From Oscheius tipulae (Eukaryota; Nematoda; Chromadorea; Rhabditida; Rhabditidae), in contig JASJZH010000001.1 in assembly GCA_037178975.1 (NCBI GenBank), positions 2,294,001-2,358,000 on the forward strand: a stretch of 64,000 nt of DNA, written 5' to 3'. The notes under the pieces were generated by a model. The model made no database searches, was not told the DNA's origin, and saw nothing but the letters and a program-made list of their open reading frames with translations. Position 1 is the stretch's first letter; each line of letters starts with the position of its first letter. Of this stretch, positions 55,303 through 64,000 are shown piece after piece. The translations under genes were made by a program, and so were the position numbers.

Positions 55303-57746
55303 TCAACTGATTCTATCTAGAAAGCCTCGTATTCGATCGACTGTTGTGGTGGGTGAGGATCGGGGTGGAAGTCGTGGAGGGAGAGAGTAGCGGGCCAGGA
55401 AGGAGGAGGAAGATGGATGGCGTCGGAGCTGCGAAGAGGAGGAAGTAGTCTGGAAGAATCTGATCAGAGACAGACAGAAAGAGATTGGCAGGGAAACAGA
55501 GAGACAGAGAGACAACGTACCGTCTCCTCATTCATCTCTTCCAGTCTCTTTCCAAGTCCTGGTACCATCATTGTAGCCAACTCCGTTGAAGGATCATCAC
55601 TCGAGCTGGAAGTCGAAGGCTCCAATGAAGTTCCATACTTGACTCGATAATACGTATCCAAGGCCTGAAAACGGATCGTTGGACCAGGAAATCATGGTGG
55701 TTAGAGATTGCGACCAGATTTGCGTCAAAGTCCGATAACGCTGGGCACACACACACACACATAAATGAGTCCTTCGTGAACTGGAAACCAAAAACTGGCG
55801 TTGATCTCCGAAAGAACAGACCTCGTCACAGGAATCGGGATTGGACTGGAGACAGACGGCTTTGGCTTTCTCGAAGGCTTCTTTGGCTGGTCCTGGGGTC
55901 ATGGAAGTCTTTGCTGTTTCTTTTTGCTCGGAGAGGGACAGGCCGGACCGAGCGTCGGAGGAGACCTGAAAAGCAGTTTAATCCGAAGGAGGCAAAGAAA
56001 CAGAGAGACAGACCGTTTTCTCTCTAGATCTGTTGTTGAACAGTGTCGCTGATATTGTTAATCTAATCGGGAAAAAATCAAAATAAACATGCGCTGACTA
56101 ATGGAAGTGTTCCTGATCTCATTTCTGTATGCATAGCTGTAGGTCGGGGTAGCTGTGTGTCTGGGAAAGATATATATAAAGGAGAGGGATTGGATAGAAA
56201 GACACATCAACTTTATGATCTTCTCTTCCTGTCCCTTCATTCTCTTAAAAATTTGTGGCTTTCAGAAATGAAATCTGCTGTCATTGCCTACATCGCAGTC
56301 TCTGCCGTTCTTGCTTTCCCCACCGAGGATCGCACTCGCTCTCCATTCGAAGGAGGACGTGAAGGAGGAGAACGTCGCTTCTCCGGGGAGCCGAGAAGAC
56401 CCGAAGGAGTCTCTGGAATGCCCTTCGGACAGGGTGGACCCCGTGGATTCACTGGATCGCCTCGTCCTTTCGGAGGAGAGGGAGGATTTGGTGGACAGGG
56501 AGGCTTTGGAGGACAGGGACGTCCCGAGGGAACTGGGCGTCCATTTGGTGGACCCGAGGGCGGTTTCGGAGGCTTCACCAATCAGCCGTTCAGTGGACAG
56601 TTCGGAGGACAGTTCGGTGGACAGCAGGGAGTCAGTGGCAGTCCCTTCAGAGGCAATCAGGGACTTGGCGGATTCGAAGGACAGGAGTCTGGTAACTTCG
56701 GAGGAAACCAAGGTTTCGGTGGTCAAGAGTCAGGCAATTTCGGAGGTAGCCAAGGCTTTGGTGGTCAACAATTTGGACAAGGATTCGGTGATCAACAGCA
56801 GGGAAGCTTCGGTGGACAGCAGTCTGGATCCTTCGGAGGTATCCAGGGTAACCAGGGAAGCTTCGGTAGCTTTGGAACCGGCAATCAGAACTTCGGGAAA
56901 TAGATATTGTGCAGGTTGTAATGAACATTCCACCGTTATCCTCTGTTCGATTGAACTTCACTTATCCGAAAAAGAAATGTGGTAAACAGTTTCCCTCACG
57001 TCACAGTTGCCCTTTCCAACATATGTTTACCGTTTTATCCCTCTTGTGTGGATAGGAGTATCCGGTTGTAAACACCTCTATTGAGTCAAGAGTTCATATG
57101 ATCTTTGAACCATTTCTAGCGGTCTCTTTGAGAGTTTGCAATGGTATGGATAGTTGTTACATGGTGGACGATCAATCAGATCAAGCGGGGAAAGATCGGC
57201 AGCAGCCACTTCTGTGCTTGATCGATTAGAGATAAACGGATTACAGGAAGGAAGGCGTACCGAAAGTTTCGAGACAGGGATAGAGTGAATCAGAGAGACA
57301 GAGACTTAGCCTCTCACCTGTAGATTCATCGGAACCGTTCCGATAGGAAGTGGAATGTTGAAACCACCCAAGGATTTCCGTCTCGTCTGTGCCTTTGAGG
57401 CTGCCGACATGAGATCTTGAGCCATCCTCAGCGGATCCATCTAAACCATTCTGTCAGAGAACTAGAAATTCCAATACCTCTTGAAAATCTGGAACTTTAA
57501 AGCTCGATTGTACGTCATGTTCCGTATCGGAATAGTGAAAGATTCCTCTCGGGGTCTCTACAGGATTTCCTTCGGCGTCTTCGACAAAATTCTGAGTAGT
57601 CTCCTCTACCGGCGGTAGCGTGAAGTGGAACTGAGATCGTACGGGTTTTACTGGAAAATTCCCATCCGTTTTTCTACATCCTGACCTAGATTTTGTTTGG
57701 ATCACAGACTGGATTACCTTGTTTTCGCCGTAGTCAGGCGAGACAT
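55303..57746 (-). CDS. Unidentified protein with a nested gene in its third intron
   Basis: Six exons (57746-57718, 57673-57478, 57440-57318, 55965-55822, 55664-55521, 55449-55303) give 260 residues with consistent phases. The protein is hydrophilic. The first part has RSQFHFTLPPVEE and acidic stretches, the middle is helical (PAKEAFEKAKAVCLQSNPD, CDEALDTYYRVKYG), and the end is Ser/Pro/Arg-rich. There is no signal peptide or membrane segment and no family match. The third intron is 1,352 nt and contains, on the other strand, the whole secreted protein gene 56268-56903. Its start codon overlaps that of a possible plus-strand gene (57745). Confidence 0.7.
56173..56180 (+). promoter_or_regulatory. 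TATA box of the nested secreted protein gene
   Basis: TATATAAA about 90 nt before the ATG. The leader has an acceptor directly before the start codon and no clear donor, suggesting trans-splicing. Confidence 0.6.
56268..56903 (+). CDS. Secreted Gly/Gln/Phe-rich protein (nested gene)
   Basis: Single coding exon, 211 residues. Signal peptide (MKSAVIAYIAVSAVLA), then dense repeats of FGG, GGFGGQ, QESGNFGG and QGFGGQ. The composition is low in hydrophobic residues other than Phe, typical of self-assembling extracellular proteins. It lies wholly within an intron of the gene on the opposite strand. Paralogous to 49985-50359 and similar in style to 62479-63507. The exact structure it builds is unknown. 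Confidence 0.8.
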   Translation: MKSAVIAYIAVSAVLAFPTEDRTRSPFEGGREGGERRFSGEPRRPEGVSGMPFGQGGPRGFTGSPRPFGGEGGFGGQGGFGGQGRPEGTGRPFGGPEGGFGGFTNQPFSGQFGGQFGGQQGVSGSPFRGNQGLGGFEGQESGNFGGNQGFGGQESGNFGGSQGFGGQQFGQGFGDQQQGSFGGQQSGSFGGIQGNQGSFGSFGTGNQNFGK

Positions 57747-57990
57747 GGCAAATAGTGGTAATCCCTACAAATTGGGGACCGGGATCCGCGAGTATAAAAG
57801 CGACTGGCGGAAACTGTTTGATACCGACTGCCCTCTCGTCAACAGTTTGAACTCAAAGGTGGGTTTCAGGTCCTCTGACATACTGTGCATAGACAACATT
57901 CTCCTGCCCTTTTTGTAGAGAGAGTACGGTATCTGCGTCCTAGATTTTCTTATCTTCCGAATGCGGGAATATTACTACGTTTTGAACTGA
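57745..57990 (+). CDS. Possible small two-exon gene divergent from the minus-strand gene
   Basis: Exons 57745-57858 and 57919-57990 (61 residues) with good splice sites, both phase 0. The first exon reads KLGTGIREYKSDWRKLF, hydrophilic and protein-like; the second is aromatic. Its ATG overlaps the opposite start codon in the word CATG, so at least one of the two starts may be wrong. No family recognised. Confidence 0.35.
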
Positions 57991-59014
57991 CGGACATGGA
58001 AACTTGAGTAGTCCGTGATCTCTATTAGAAATACTGTGAGGTGCAGACCTCCCGGACGCTTCTGTTTTTATGTCTCGTGCTCTGTGAATCTTTATATCTT
58101 CCAGTCCTTGACAAGACAGTATTTGAATTTTGCCTTGAATTCCTTGAATTTTGACCGGACCCGTAGTCACAATTGAGGTCTCATAAATAGTGGATCTGCC
58201 CAAGTTTGCAGATAGAGGTCTGTGAAAGCTTTAAAGCCTAATAAAGACAGACAGGAATAGTTTGCTTTTTGCAGTTCAATTTTCGAATTTTTTGGCTGAG
58301 AACTCAATGTTGGTGTGTTGGTTGGCAGAGACTGGTCCCGTGACGATTGAAATACAAAGACAGTCTGTTAATTGTTATCAGACTAGACTCAATCAAAGCC
58401 GCGAATAGGCCAACATTGTATTCAGTTGTAAGCCGACATAACTTGGAGTCAGTTAATGAACGGGACAGTCCGGTTCAGATCAACATTTCAACCCATATTC
58501 CGAATCGGCCCCCGACTGGAACATTCATTTGGCTTGAACTTTGGACCCCATTTAGTCTAAAATGTTTTGGACCGATAAGACCATTTGAAAAGCCTGTGTT
58601 GTGTAGTTTCTAAGATCAAAACAAGAAAAAAAAACCCACTGGTCATGATGAGAAGACCTAGCAGAAGAACTGCAAACTCGCATTGCATGGGTCTCCTGCC
58701 TCACATGTGTGTTCGACGTCTTGTCGTTCAAATGTATAACTCAAAAAGATGGGTAGTTCCGACGTAGGGAAGATTAGGGGGTGAAAGGGGGAAGCGAAGG
58801 ATAGAAAGATATCGATAGTGCTGGATATGGCCTAAATTCGCGCCAGCCTAGCGGGGTGAGAGAGAAGGGTTTAGGAAGAGAAATGGAATTGGTCTCTGAC
58901 AGTTCGGGGTTCGAGAGACCGTCTCGTTGACCCGCGAAGCGCCGTTTTTAGCCCTATCTGTCGGAAGCGGGGGTCACGAGACATGTCCGGGTACAAACTT
59001 TTCTCTTTTTGCAG
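57991..59014. other. No gene recognised
   Basis: About 1 kb without splice-supported open frames. Confidence 0.4.
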
Positions 59015-59254
59015 ATGAAGTTTCTCTTCTTGACCGCCGTTCTCCTGGTCAGCGCCCTGGCTGCACCTCCCATGCCTCCTGGCCCACCTCCGTCCGGAGC
59101 TCCTCCTCTTCCGACAGGAGTTTTCTTGACCGGTGCCCCTCCGACTGGTGGGCCTCCCCCGAATGGACAGCCTCCAGTTCCTCCCGGTGGAATGCCCCCA
59201 AATGGACCTCCTCCAACCGGAGCTCCTCCTCCGCCTCCTACTCCTAAGGTCTAA
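59015..59254 (+). CDS. Secreted proline-rich peptide
   Basis: 79 residues. Signal peptide (MKFLFLTAVLLVSALA) followed by PPP, PPNG, PPTG and GAPP repeats to the end. The ATG comes directly after TTTTTGCAG. Probably an extracellular, extended low-complexity peptide. Function unknown. Confidence 0.75.
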   Translation: MKFLFLTAVLLVSALAAPPMPPGPPPSGAPPLPTGVFLTGAPPTGGPPPNGQPPVPPGGMPPNGPPPTGAPPPPPTPKV

Positions 59255-59421
59255 ACGTTTCTGAATGTGATCCTTTTCAAATTAAATTCTCGACAATAAA
59301 TCATTCACATAGTCGTCAGAAATTGAGAGACAAAGAGCCAGAGACAGAAACAGAGACAGAGAGACAGAGATATACATAGATTAACCTTTTTCACAGAGCG
59401 ACAGTTGAATACGGAGTTCCT

Positions 59422-59838
59422 TTATTCGGTCTCGGACATACGTTTGTTGCGCTGCTTGTTGAGTAGCCGACCCGGGTAGTTGCTAATCCACCAGTCTTCT
59501 TTCTCTCTGGCTTCCTTCTTAGTTTTGGCCTCATCAATGACCAGAACATTTAGAGCACGGACGTCGGGATTCAGCTTGAGATGCTTCGAGACGGCTGTCG
59601 AAGTCTTCAGGTGCTGACGAGTTCTTTCAATGAGCTGGGTCGTCTCTCCAATGTATGCCATACCATCAGACAGCGGGATCAGATAGATGGTGCAGCAGTC
59701 CTGCTCGAGCGCTTTCAGCTCTGTGTGTTCCTCTGGAGATAATCCCAGAAGTTCGGCTATATCTGAACAATGTTTTCTACCGCGAAGAGGAAGAGTCGAG
59801 TGGAGAAGACGACTTGGGAGAGATCTGAATTTTTTCAT
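59422..59838 (-). CDS. GIY-YIG nuclease-domain protein
   Basis: Single exon, 138 residues. IYLIPLSDGMAYIGET is the GIY...YIG core, followed by LIERTRQHLK with the conserved Arg, and a late acidic helix (KEAREKEDWWISNYPG) holding the usual Glu position and an Asn further on. Such domains cut DNA in repair proteins (SLX1), mobile introns and some transposons. The short length and single exon suggest a mobile or domesticated origin. A damaged copy lies at 52357-52855. An upstream ATG near 59978 opens only a short frame. Confidence 0.75.
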   Translation of the reverse strand: MKKFRSLPSRLLHSTLPLRGRKHCSDIAELLGLSPEEHTELKALEQDCCTIYLIPLSDGMAYIGETTQLIERTRQHLKTSTAVSKHLKLNPDVRALNVLVIDEAKTKKEAREKEDWWISNYPGRLLNKQRNKRMSETE

Positions 59839-60132
59839 CTTCGAAGAAAGTATAACCTACTTGGCAAAATGGGGCAGCAGGGTAAAAGAGATTCGAGCGA
59901 GCATCGTGAGACAGCCACTTGGGTTGACAGTTTGGACTGTGAGTAATTAGTGGAACCCATTTTTGGAAGTTGTTTTTTTAGTTCTGTTAGAAAGTTGTTG
60001 CTACTCAAGTTTCGAAGCGGACAACAATAGAGATTTGGTACAGCCTTTGTTTGTTTCTAATTGAAAAGTGGCAATTTGGATCTTACAAAAGATACCATAG
60101 TGTCCTTCGCCGGAGGGCCTCCCGTCACTCTG

Positions 60133-61203
60133 ATGGCTTTACCGGAACCCGAAACTGCTAGTGGCAGACTGGACATCGACGACCTACTCTATCGGATTCT
60201 GAACGTGGGCACGCCGGGCTGCTCGCTCGTCGAGACGGTGACTGCGGAGGACATTGTGACTCTCTGCTCCGAAGCCAAAGATATCTTTATGCGACAGCTC
60301 ACTCTGATCGAGCTCAATCCACCAGTGAAGATTTGCGGCGACACCCATGGCCAGTACTCGGACGTCTTGAGGATTCTGGACAGGGGTGGATTCCCTCCCT
60401 ACACGAACTGTAAGCTCTAAGAAAAACAGCAGAGAGTGACTATCTCCATTTCAGATCTCTTCCTCGGGGACTATGTGGACCGGGGGCATCAGAGTCTGGA
60501 ATGCATCCTGCTCTTTTTCTCCTATAAGGTCAAGTACCCGGCCAGCGTCTTTCTGCTGAGAGGAAATCACGAGTGTCCGGCCATTAATCGAGCCTACGGA
60601 TTCTTCGAGGAGTGCAAGCGACGCTATCCGAACAGTAAGGATCTGTGGAACATTTTCCAAGTAGGAGATACCTTCATGTCTCCCTGTCTATTTTCCCCTG
60701 TTCATAATCCCTGTCTCTCTGCCTTCTTCCAGGAAACCTTCACCCAAATGCCACTCGTCGGTCTTGTCGGTGGTCGCATCCTCTGCATGCACGGCGGTCT
60801 CTCCCCTCGTCTGAAAGAGCTAAAGCAGCTGCGCGAGCTGCCCCGTTCCATGGATCCGATCAACCCATCCCTCCAAATGGATCTCCTCTGGGCCGACCCC
60901 GATCAGAACGCTCGCGGCTTCGAGCCAAACAATCGCGGAGTCAGCTTCGTCTTTGGAACCGACGTCGTGGCCGAGACTCTGGCGAATCTCGATCTGGATC
61001 TCGTGGCCAGAGCTCATCAAGTGGTGCAGGATGGCTACGAGTTCTTCGCTAATCGGAAACTAGTGACCATCTTCTCGGCCCCGCACTACTGTGGCCAGTT
61101 CGACAACTCTGCCGCCATGATGTGCGTCGATTCCAGTATGACCTGCTCCTTCCACGTGATGCGTCCGACCTTGAAGCCGCTGAAGATCACGACTGGCAAG
61201 TAG
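60133..61203 (+). CDS. PP1-type serine/threonine phosphatase catalytic subunit, divergent
   Basis: Exons 60133-60409, 60455-60660 and 60733-61203 (317 residues). All metal-site motifs are present: [21 protein letters not shown] and [18 protein letters not shown] and [13 protein letters not shown] are also typical. The usual GDIHG Ile is Thr, and several loops differ from canonical PP1, as in nematode male germline PP1 copies (GSP-3/4 type). The start is the first ATG in the open exon. Partial copies at 32.7-33.2 kb derive from this gene or a near relative. The polyadenylation signal AATAAA follows near 61240. Confidence 0.93.
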
Positions 61204-61337
61204 AGAAGACTGAGAACAACGAGACGACCAATTTTTTTTTAATAAAAATGCAATAATGTTCTCGTTTTAGTTGACTGGCTTTTTTAGATCTTCGCGTCGT
61301 TTTCTCATAAATGGAATAGAGTCTAGACGCGAAGAAA

Positions 61338-61525
61338 CGGAAATGGTCTTGTTGCATTCCCAAAGATGGGAAAGCTGTTCCAAAATTTCTTTCAACCTCT
61401 ACCAGAGCAGGGTCGAAAGTATTGAATACCTTAAACTTGGGTATTTAAACCGGCACTATCGTTCACTCTTGGGATATAAGAAGGGCTGAGAGGAGAGACG
61501 ATACGGCAGAGGTCGATAACTCAGC
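61338..61525 (+). repeat. Dispersed ~190-bp repeat, copy
   Basis: Close to the copy at 61930-62112, including the GTTCACTCTTGGGA and GGAGAGACGATACGGCAG end blocks. Confidence 0.85.
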
Positions 61526-61929
61526 TGGAAGAAGCAGAGAGACTTAGAGAGATGGTCGAAATATCGGGAAGGCAATTTCTAGTAGAACTGCAATGGTAAG
61601 CTCGTTGGCTGACATTTTTTTTTTTAGATTTTTGCGATTCTTTCACTTAAACCAGCCGTCCTTCTGTTTGTCTTCAGTTTTTTTTGGCGCTGCTGTTTTG
61701 TAGTCACAAAAGACTCCCAGTGGCTTCACTGCCGCAAAAATAAAGTTCTATAGCATCTAAAATTGACCTGCCACCCAAGTTTGGCAATAACTTCTTTTGG
61801 ACAACACAACTTCTAGACAACATAATTTACTCCCTTTTATTTCGTGGTTACGCACGGATGCATTTATGGACACTATAGCGCTTTAGTAGTAGAGAGGTGG
61901 ACAAGTGTTTCTGACACAGAGCCAAGAAG

Positions 61930-62112
61930 GGAAGAAACGGAAAGTCTTGTTGCCTTCCCAAAGATAGGAAGGCTGTTCCAAAATTTCTTTCAACCTCTGC
62001 CAGAGCATGGTCGGAAGTATTGAATACCTCAAACTTGGGTAATTAAACCGACACTATCGTTCACTCTTGGGACATAAGAAGAGCTGAGAGGAGAGATGGC
62101 ACGGCAAGGGCC
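61930..62112 (+). repeat. Dispersed ~190-bp repeat, copy
   Basis: Same element, same orientation, about 590 bp after the previous copy. Confidence 0.85.
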
Positions 62113-62387
62113 GAAAGAATTGATATCGAGACAGAGAGACAGAGACACTGAGCCTGACAATCTTTCTCTTTGAGTTCCATGTTATTTCCCAAAATGACAA
62201 GCAGTTTGTTGATTTATCCCGAATGTCCTTGTATTTGCTCAACCAATCTCATTTTGTTTTCATCTAAAACCGTCCGTGATCAGATCATCTAATAACTGCC
62301 ACAAATAATACACAGGTCTCAAAGGCATCACCACAAGTCGAGTTTGTTCAGCTGCAAGTAGTCAAAAACATGTCTACAGACATTGAC

Positions 62388-62394
62388 TATATAA
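62388..62394 (+). promoter_or_regulatory. TATA box of the Gly/Gln-rich secreted protein gene
   Basis: TATATAA, 91 nt before the ATG, with an acceptor (GTTTCCAG) directly before the ATG and no donor between. Confidence 0.55.
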
Positions 62395-62478
62395 CTGGGA
62401 GTGGTTGAGAGCAAGACATCACCTCATCCTCTTCCCTTCTCTCACTTCGAAAACCCAAAGCAACTTTTTCGTTTCCAG

Positions 62479-63507
62479 ATGAAGTGTCTCCTCGTTATCG
62501 TCGGTCTCGCCGCTGTCAGCGCACTGCCTTTCCCTTCGGCTGCCCCCTCAGCTGAACAGAAGGGAGTCAGTCGGGCTCCCGGACAGGAGAGTCGTGAAGA
62601 ACCACTCAGCGCTCTGAACCTCGGAGCCCAAGGCAGATTAGGAGTCAATGGACAGATCGAACAACAGCTCCCTGGACAAGGACAGTTCTCAGGACTCTCG
62701 GGACTCGGACAGATCGGTCAACAGTTCCCCGGACTCGGTCAGTTCGGTGGACAGAACTCCCAGTTTCCTGGAGTCGGCCAAGTCGGTCAGCAGCTTCCTG
62801 GGCAGGTCGGACACGGATCCCAGTGGTCTGGACTTGGACAGTTCGGTCAACAGGGACAGATCGGATCCCAACAGTTCCCCGGACAGTCCGGTTTGGGACA
62901 GATTGGTGGTCAACAGTTCCCAGGGCTCGGACAGCTCGGAGGACAGAACTCCCTGTTCCCTGGACAGTCCGGCCTCGGTCAAATCGGTCAACAGTTCCCC
63001 GGACTCTCTGAGCTCGGACAGATTGGTGGTCAACAGTTCCCTGCACTCGGACAGAACAACCAGTTCCCAGGACTCTCCAGACTCGGTGGCCAGCAGTTCC
63101 CAGGACAGTCTGGTTTGGGACAGATTGGTGGTCAACAGTTCCCAGGACTCGGACAGCTCGGAGGACAGAACTCCTTGTTCCCTGGACAGTCTGGACTCGG
63201 ACAGATCGGTCAACAGTTCCCAGGACAGGGACAGATCGGCTCCCAGCAATTCCCTGGATTCTCCGGACTCGGACAGATCGGTGGCCAACAAAGCCTGAAC
63301 CCCTTCGGACAGCAAGGAATCCTCGGTCAGGGTAATCAGAATCCCTTCACCGGATTGACCGGACAGATCGGTCAGGGACTGGGACAGCCCTTTGGCGTCC
63401 AGGCTGGACTCAATGGACAGCTCCCCTTCGGACAGCAGCAAGGCAACCGTAATCCTTTCGGATCTTTCGGACAGATTGGCCGCCAGATGCCCGTCTTCAG
63501 AAAGTAA
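62479..63507 (+). CDS. Secreted Gly/Gln-rich repeat protein
   Basis: Single coding exon, 342 residues. Signal peptide (MKCLLVIVGLAAVSALPF) and a 45-residue linker, then more than 15 imperfect repeats of the type SGLGQIGQQFPGLGQLGGQ. The DNA repeats are alike as well, so the array probably changes length by unequal exchange. The composition suggests a self-assembling matrix or coat protein. No cysteine, so no disulphide cross-links. Related in style to 56268-56903. Confidence 0.8.
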   Translation: MKCLLVIVGLAAVSALPFPSAAPSAEQKGVSRAPGQESREEPLSALNLGAQGRLGVNGQIEQQLPGQGQFSGLSGLGQIGQQFPGLGQFGGQNSQFPGVGQVGQQLPGQVGHGSQWSGLGQFGQQGQIGSQQFPGQSGLGQIGGQQFPGLGQLGGQNSLFPGQSGLGQIGQQFPGLSELGQIGGQQFPALGQNNQFPGLSRLGGQQFPGQSGLGQIGGQQFPGLGQLGGQNSLFPGQSGLGQIGQQFPGQGQIGSQQFPGFSGLGQIGGQQSLNPFGQQGILGQGNQNPFTGLTGQIGQGLGQPFGVQAGLNGQLPFGQQQGNRNPFGSFGQIGRQMPVFRK

Positions 63508-63553
63508 ATCAAGTATCTTCTCTTTCATTCATGCAATGTTAATAAATTGATAA

Positions 63554-64000
63554 TCACAGAAATTTCTGACATGCCAAGCATTCATAGCGTTTCATGATGA
63601 AGTCTCTCCGCTTGGCGACGAAAATCCAAAAGTGTCCTTTGGCTTCGAGAGTACGGTAGCGAGAGTGGATGGGACATCTGGGAAGATCTCTCTTGGCATT
63701 GAGACTGAAGCAGACTTTTTGAGCGCTGCAGAGTTTAGACTTTGTTACACGGAGCTTCTTTAGGTCCCGGCTACCAGCAACAGCTTCCTGATAAGTGAGG
63801 TGTGAGATCAGAGGGACAGAGAGATAGTATAACTCACCTGACAGAACGATATGACTGCCTCCGAGGTAATGGCCGTCTTGTACAACTGAAGGCTTCTCGG
63901 CATTCTCGAACCAATCTCTTGAAGATTCTCGTTTGTAAAGGATCCCATGATCCTTATTCGGTCCAGTTTCACAATGTCTTCCGTCTTGAAAAGATCTGTT
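63554..64000 (-). CDS. Unidentified protein, 3' exons only
   Basis: Exon 64000-63838 (open to the window edge) and exon 63787-63554, phase 0, ending with TGA. About 132 residues are visible. The last exon has paired cysteines (KLCSAQKVC, RCPIHS, YECLACQ) that could bind a metal, and many basic residues. No family recognised; the rest lies outside the window. Confidence 0.5.
   Translation of the reverse strand, partial: NRSFQDGRHCETGPNKDHGILYKRESSRDWFENAEKPSVVQDGHYLGGSHIVLSGELYYLSVPLISHLTYQEAVAGSRDLKKLRVTKSKLCSAQKVCFSLNAKRDLPRCPIHSRYRTLEAKGHFWIFVAKRRDFIMKRYECLACQKFL

Larger units (their letters stand above)
61204..62387. other. Spacer holding two dispersed repeat copies
   Basis: No gene seen. 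The two repeat copies listed separately take up about a third of it. Confidence 0.5.

Noticed and set aside
62648-63528. Long repetitive frames in other phases and on the minus strand
   Set aside because: Shadows of the repeat array in the secreted Gly/Gln-rich protein; only the phase with a signal peptide is credible.

Overview
The window looks like nuclear DNA of a nematode. It encodes a cuticular collagen with the nematode N-terminal cuticle domain, a nematode-type seven-transmembrane chemoreceptor and a single CH-domain transgelin. Genes are intron-rich with many introns of 35-60 nt, and several secreted-protein genes have a 3' splice-acceptor-like site at or just before the ATG with no visible donor, as expected for spliced-leader trans-splicing. 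Exon models below were built by hand from reading frame, splice-site consensus and intron phase. Most are phase-consistent, but none has transcript support.

Layout. 1-7.9 kb: an unclear gene, possibly with a death-like fold, then two tandem 12-exon genes, each a protein kinase joined to a C-terminal domain that resembles a worn-down P-loop GTPase. A third, diverged member of this family lies on the other strand at 20.9-23.4 kb and keeps most of the intron positions. I regard this kinase/pseudo-GTPase family as the most likely undescribed system here. 8-20 kb: a small PPxY tail-anchored protein, a secreted proline-rich protein, a GPCR, a coiled-coil protein, a BTG/Tob (FOG-3-like) protein, another tail-anchored protein and a Maelstrom-like protein. 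23.8-35.6 kb: a lysine-rich pseudogene, transgelin with two alternative last exons, more small single-pass membrane proteins (several with PPxY motifs), decayed receptor and phosphatase copies, and dispersed repeats. 35.7-43.9 kb: meiotic MSH4 and a beta-propeller (NHL-like) protein. 44-52.9 kb: gene-poor and rich in repeats, with a nearly perfect 272-bp inverted repeat around a small cysteine-rich secreted peptide gene, a second inverted duplication, and a GIY-YIG gene copy that has lost its catalytic core. 53-64 kb: the collagen, a gene with a secreted Gly/Gln-rich gene nested in its intron, a proline-rich secreted peptide, the intact GIY-YIG gene, a PP1-type phosphatase, a long Gly/Gln-rich secreted protein and the end of an unidentified gene.

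Several genes point to germline work (MSH4, the BTG/Tob protein, Maelstrom-like, divergent PP1), and the small membrane proteins could belong with them, but that is inference. Short (GACAGA)n tracts are scattered through introns and spacers on both strands.
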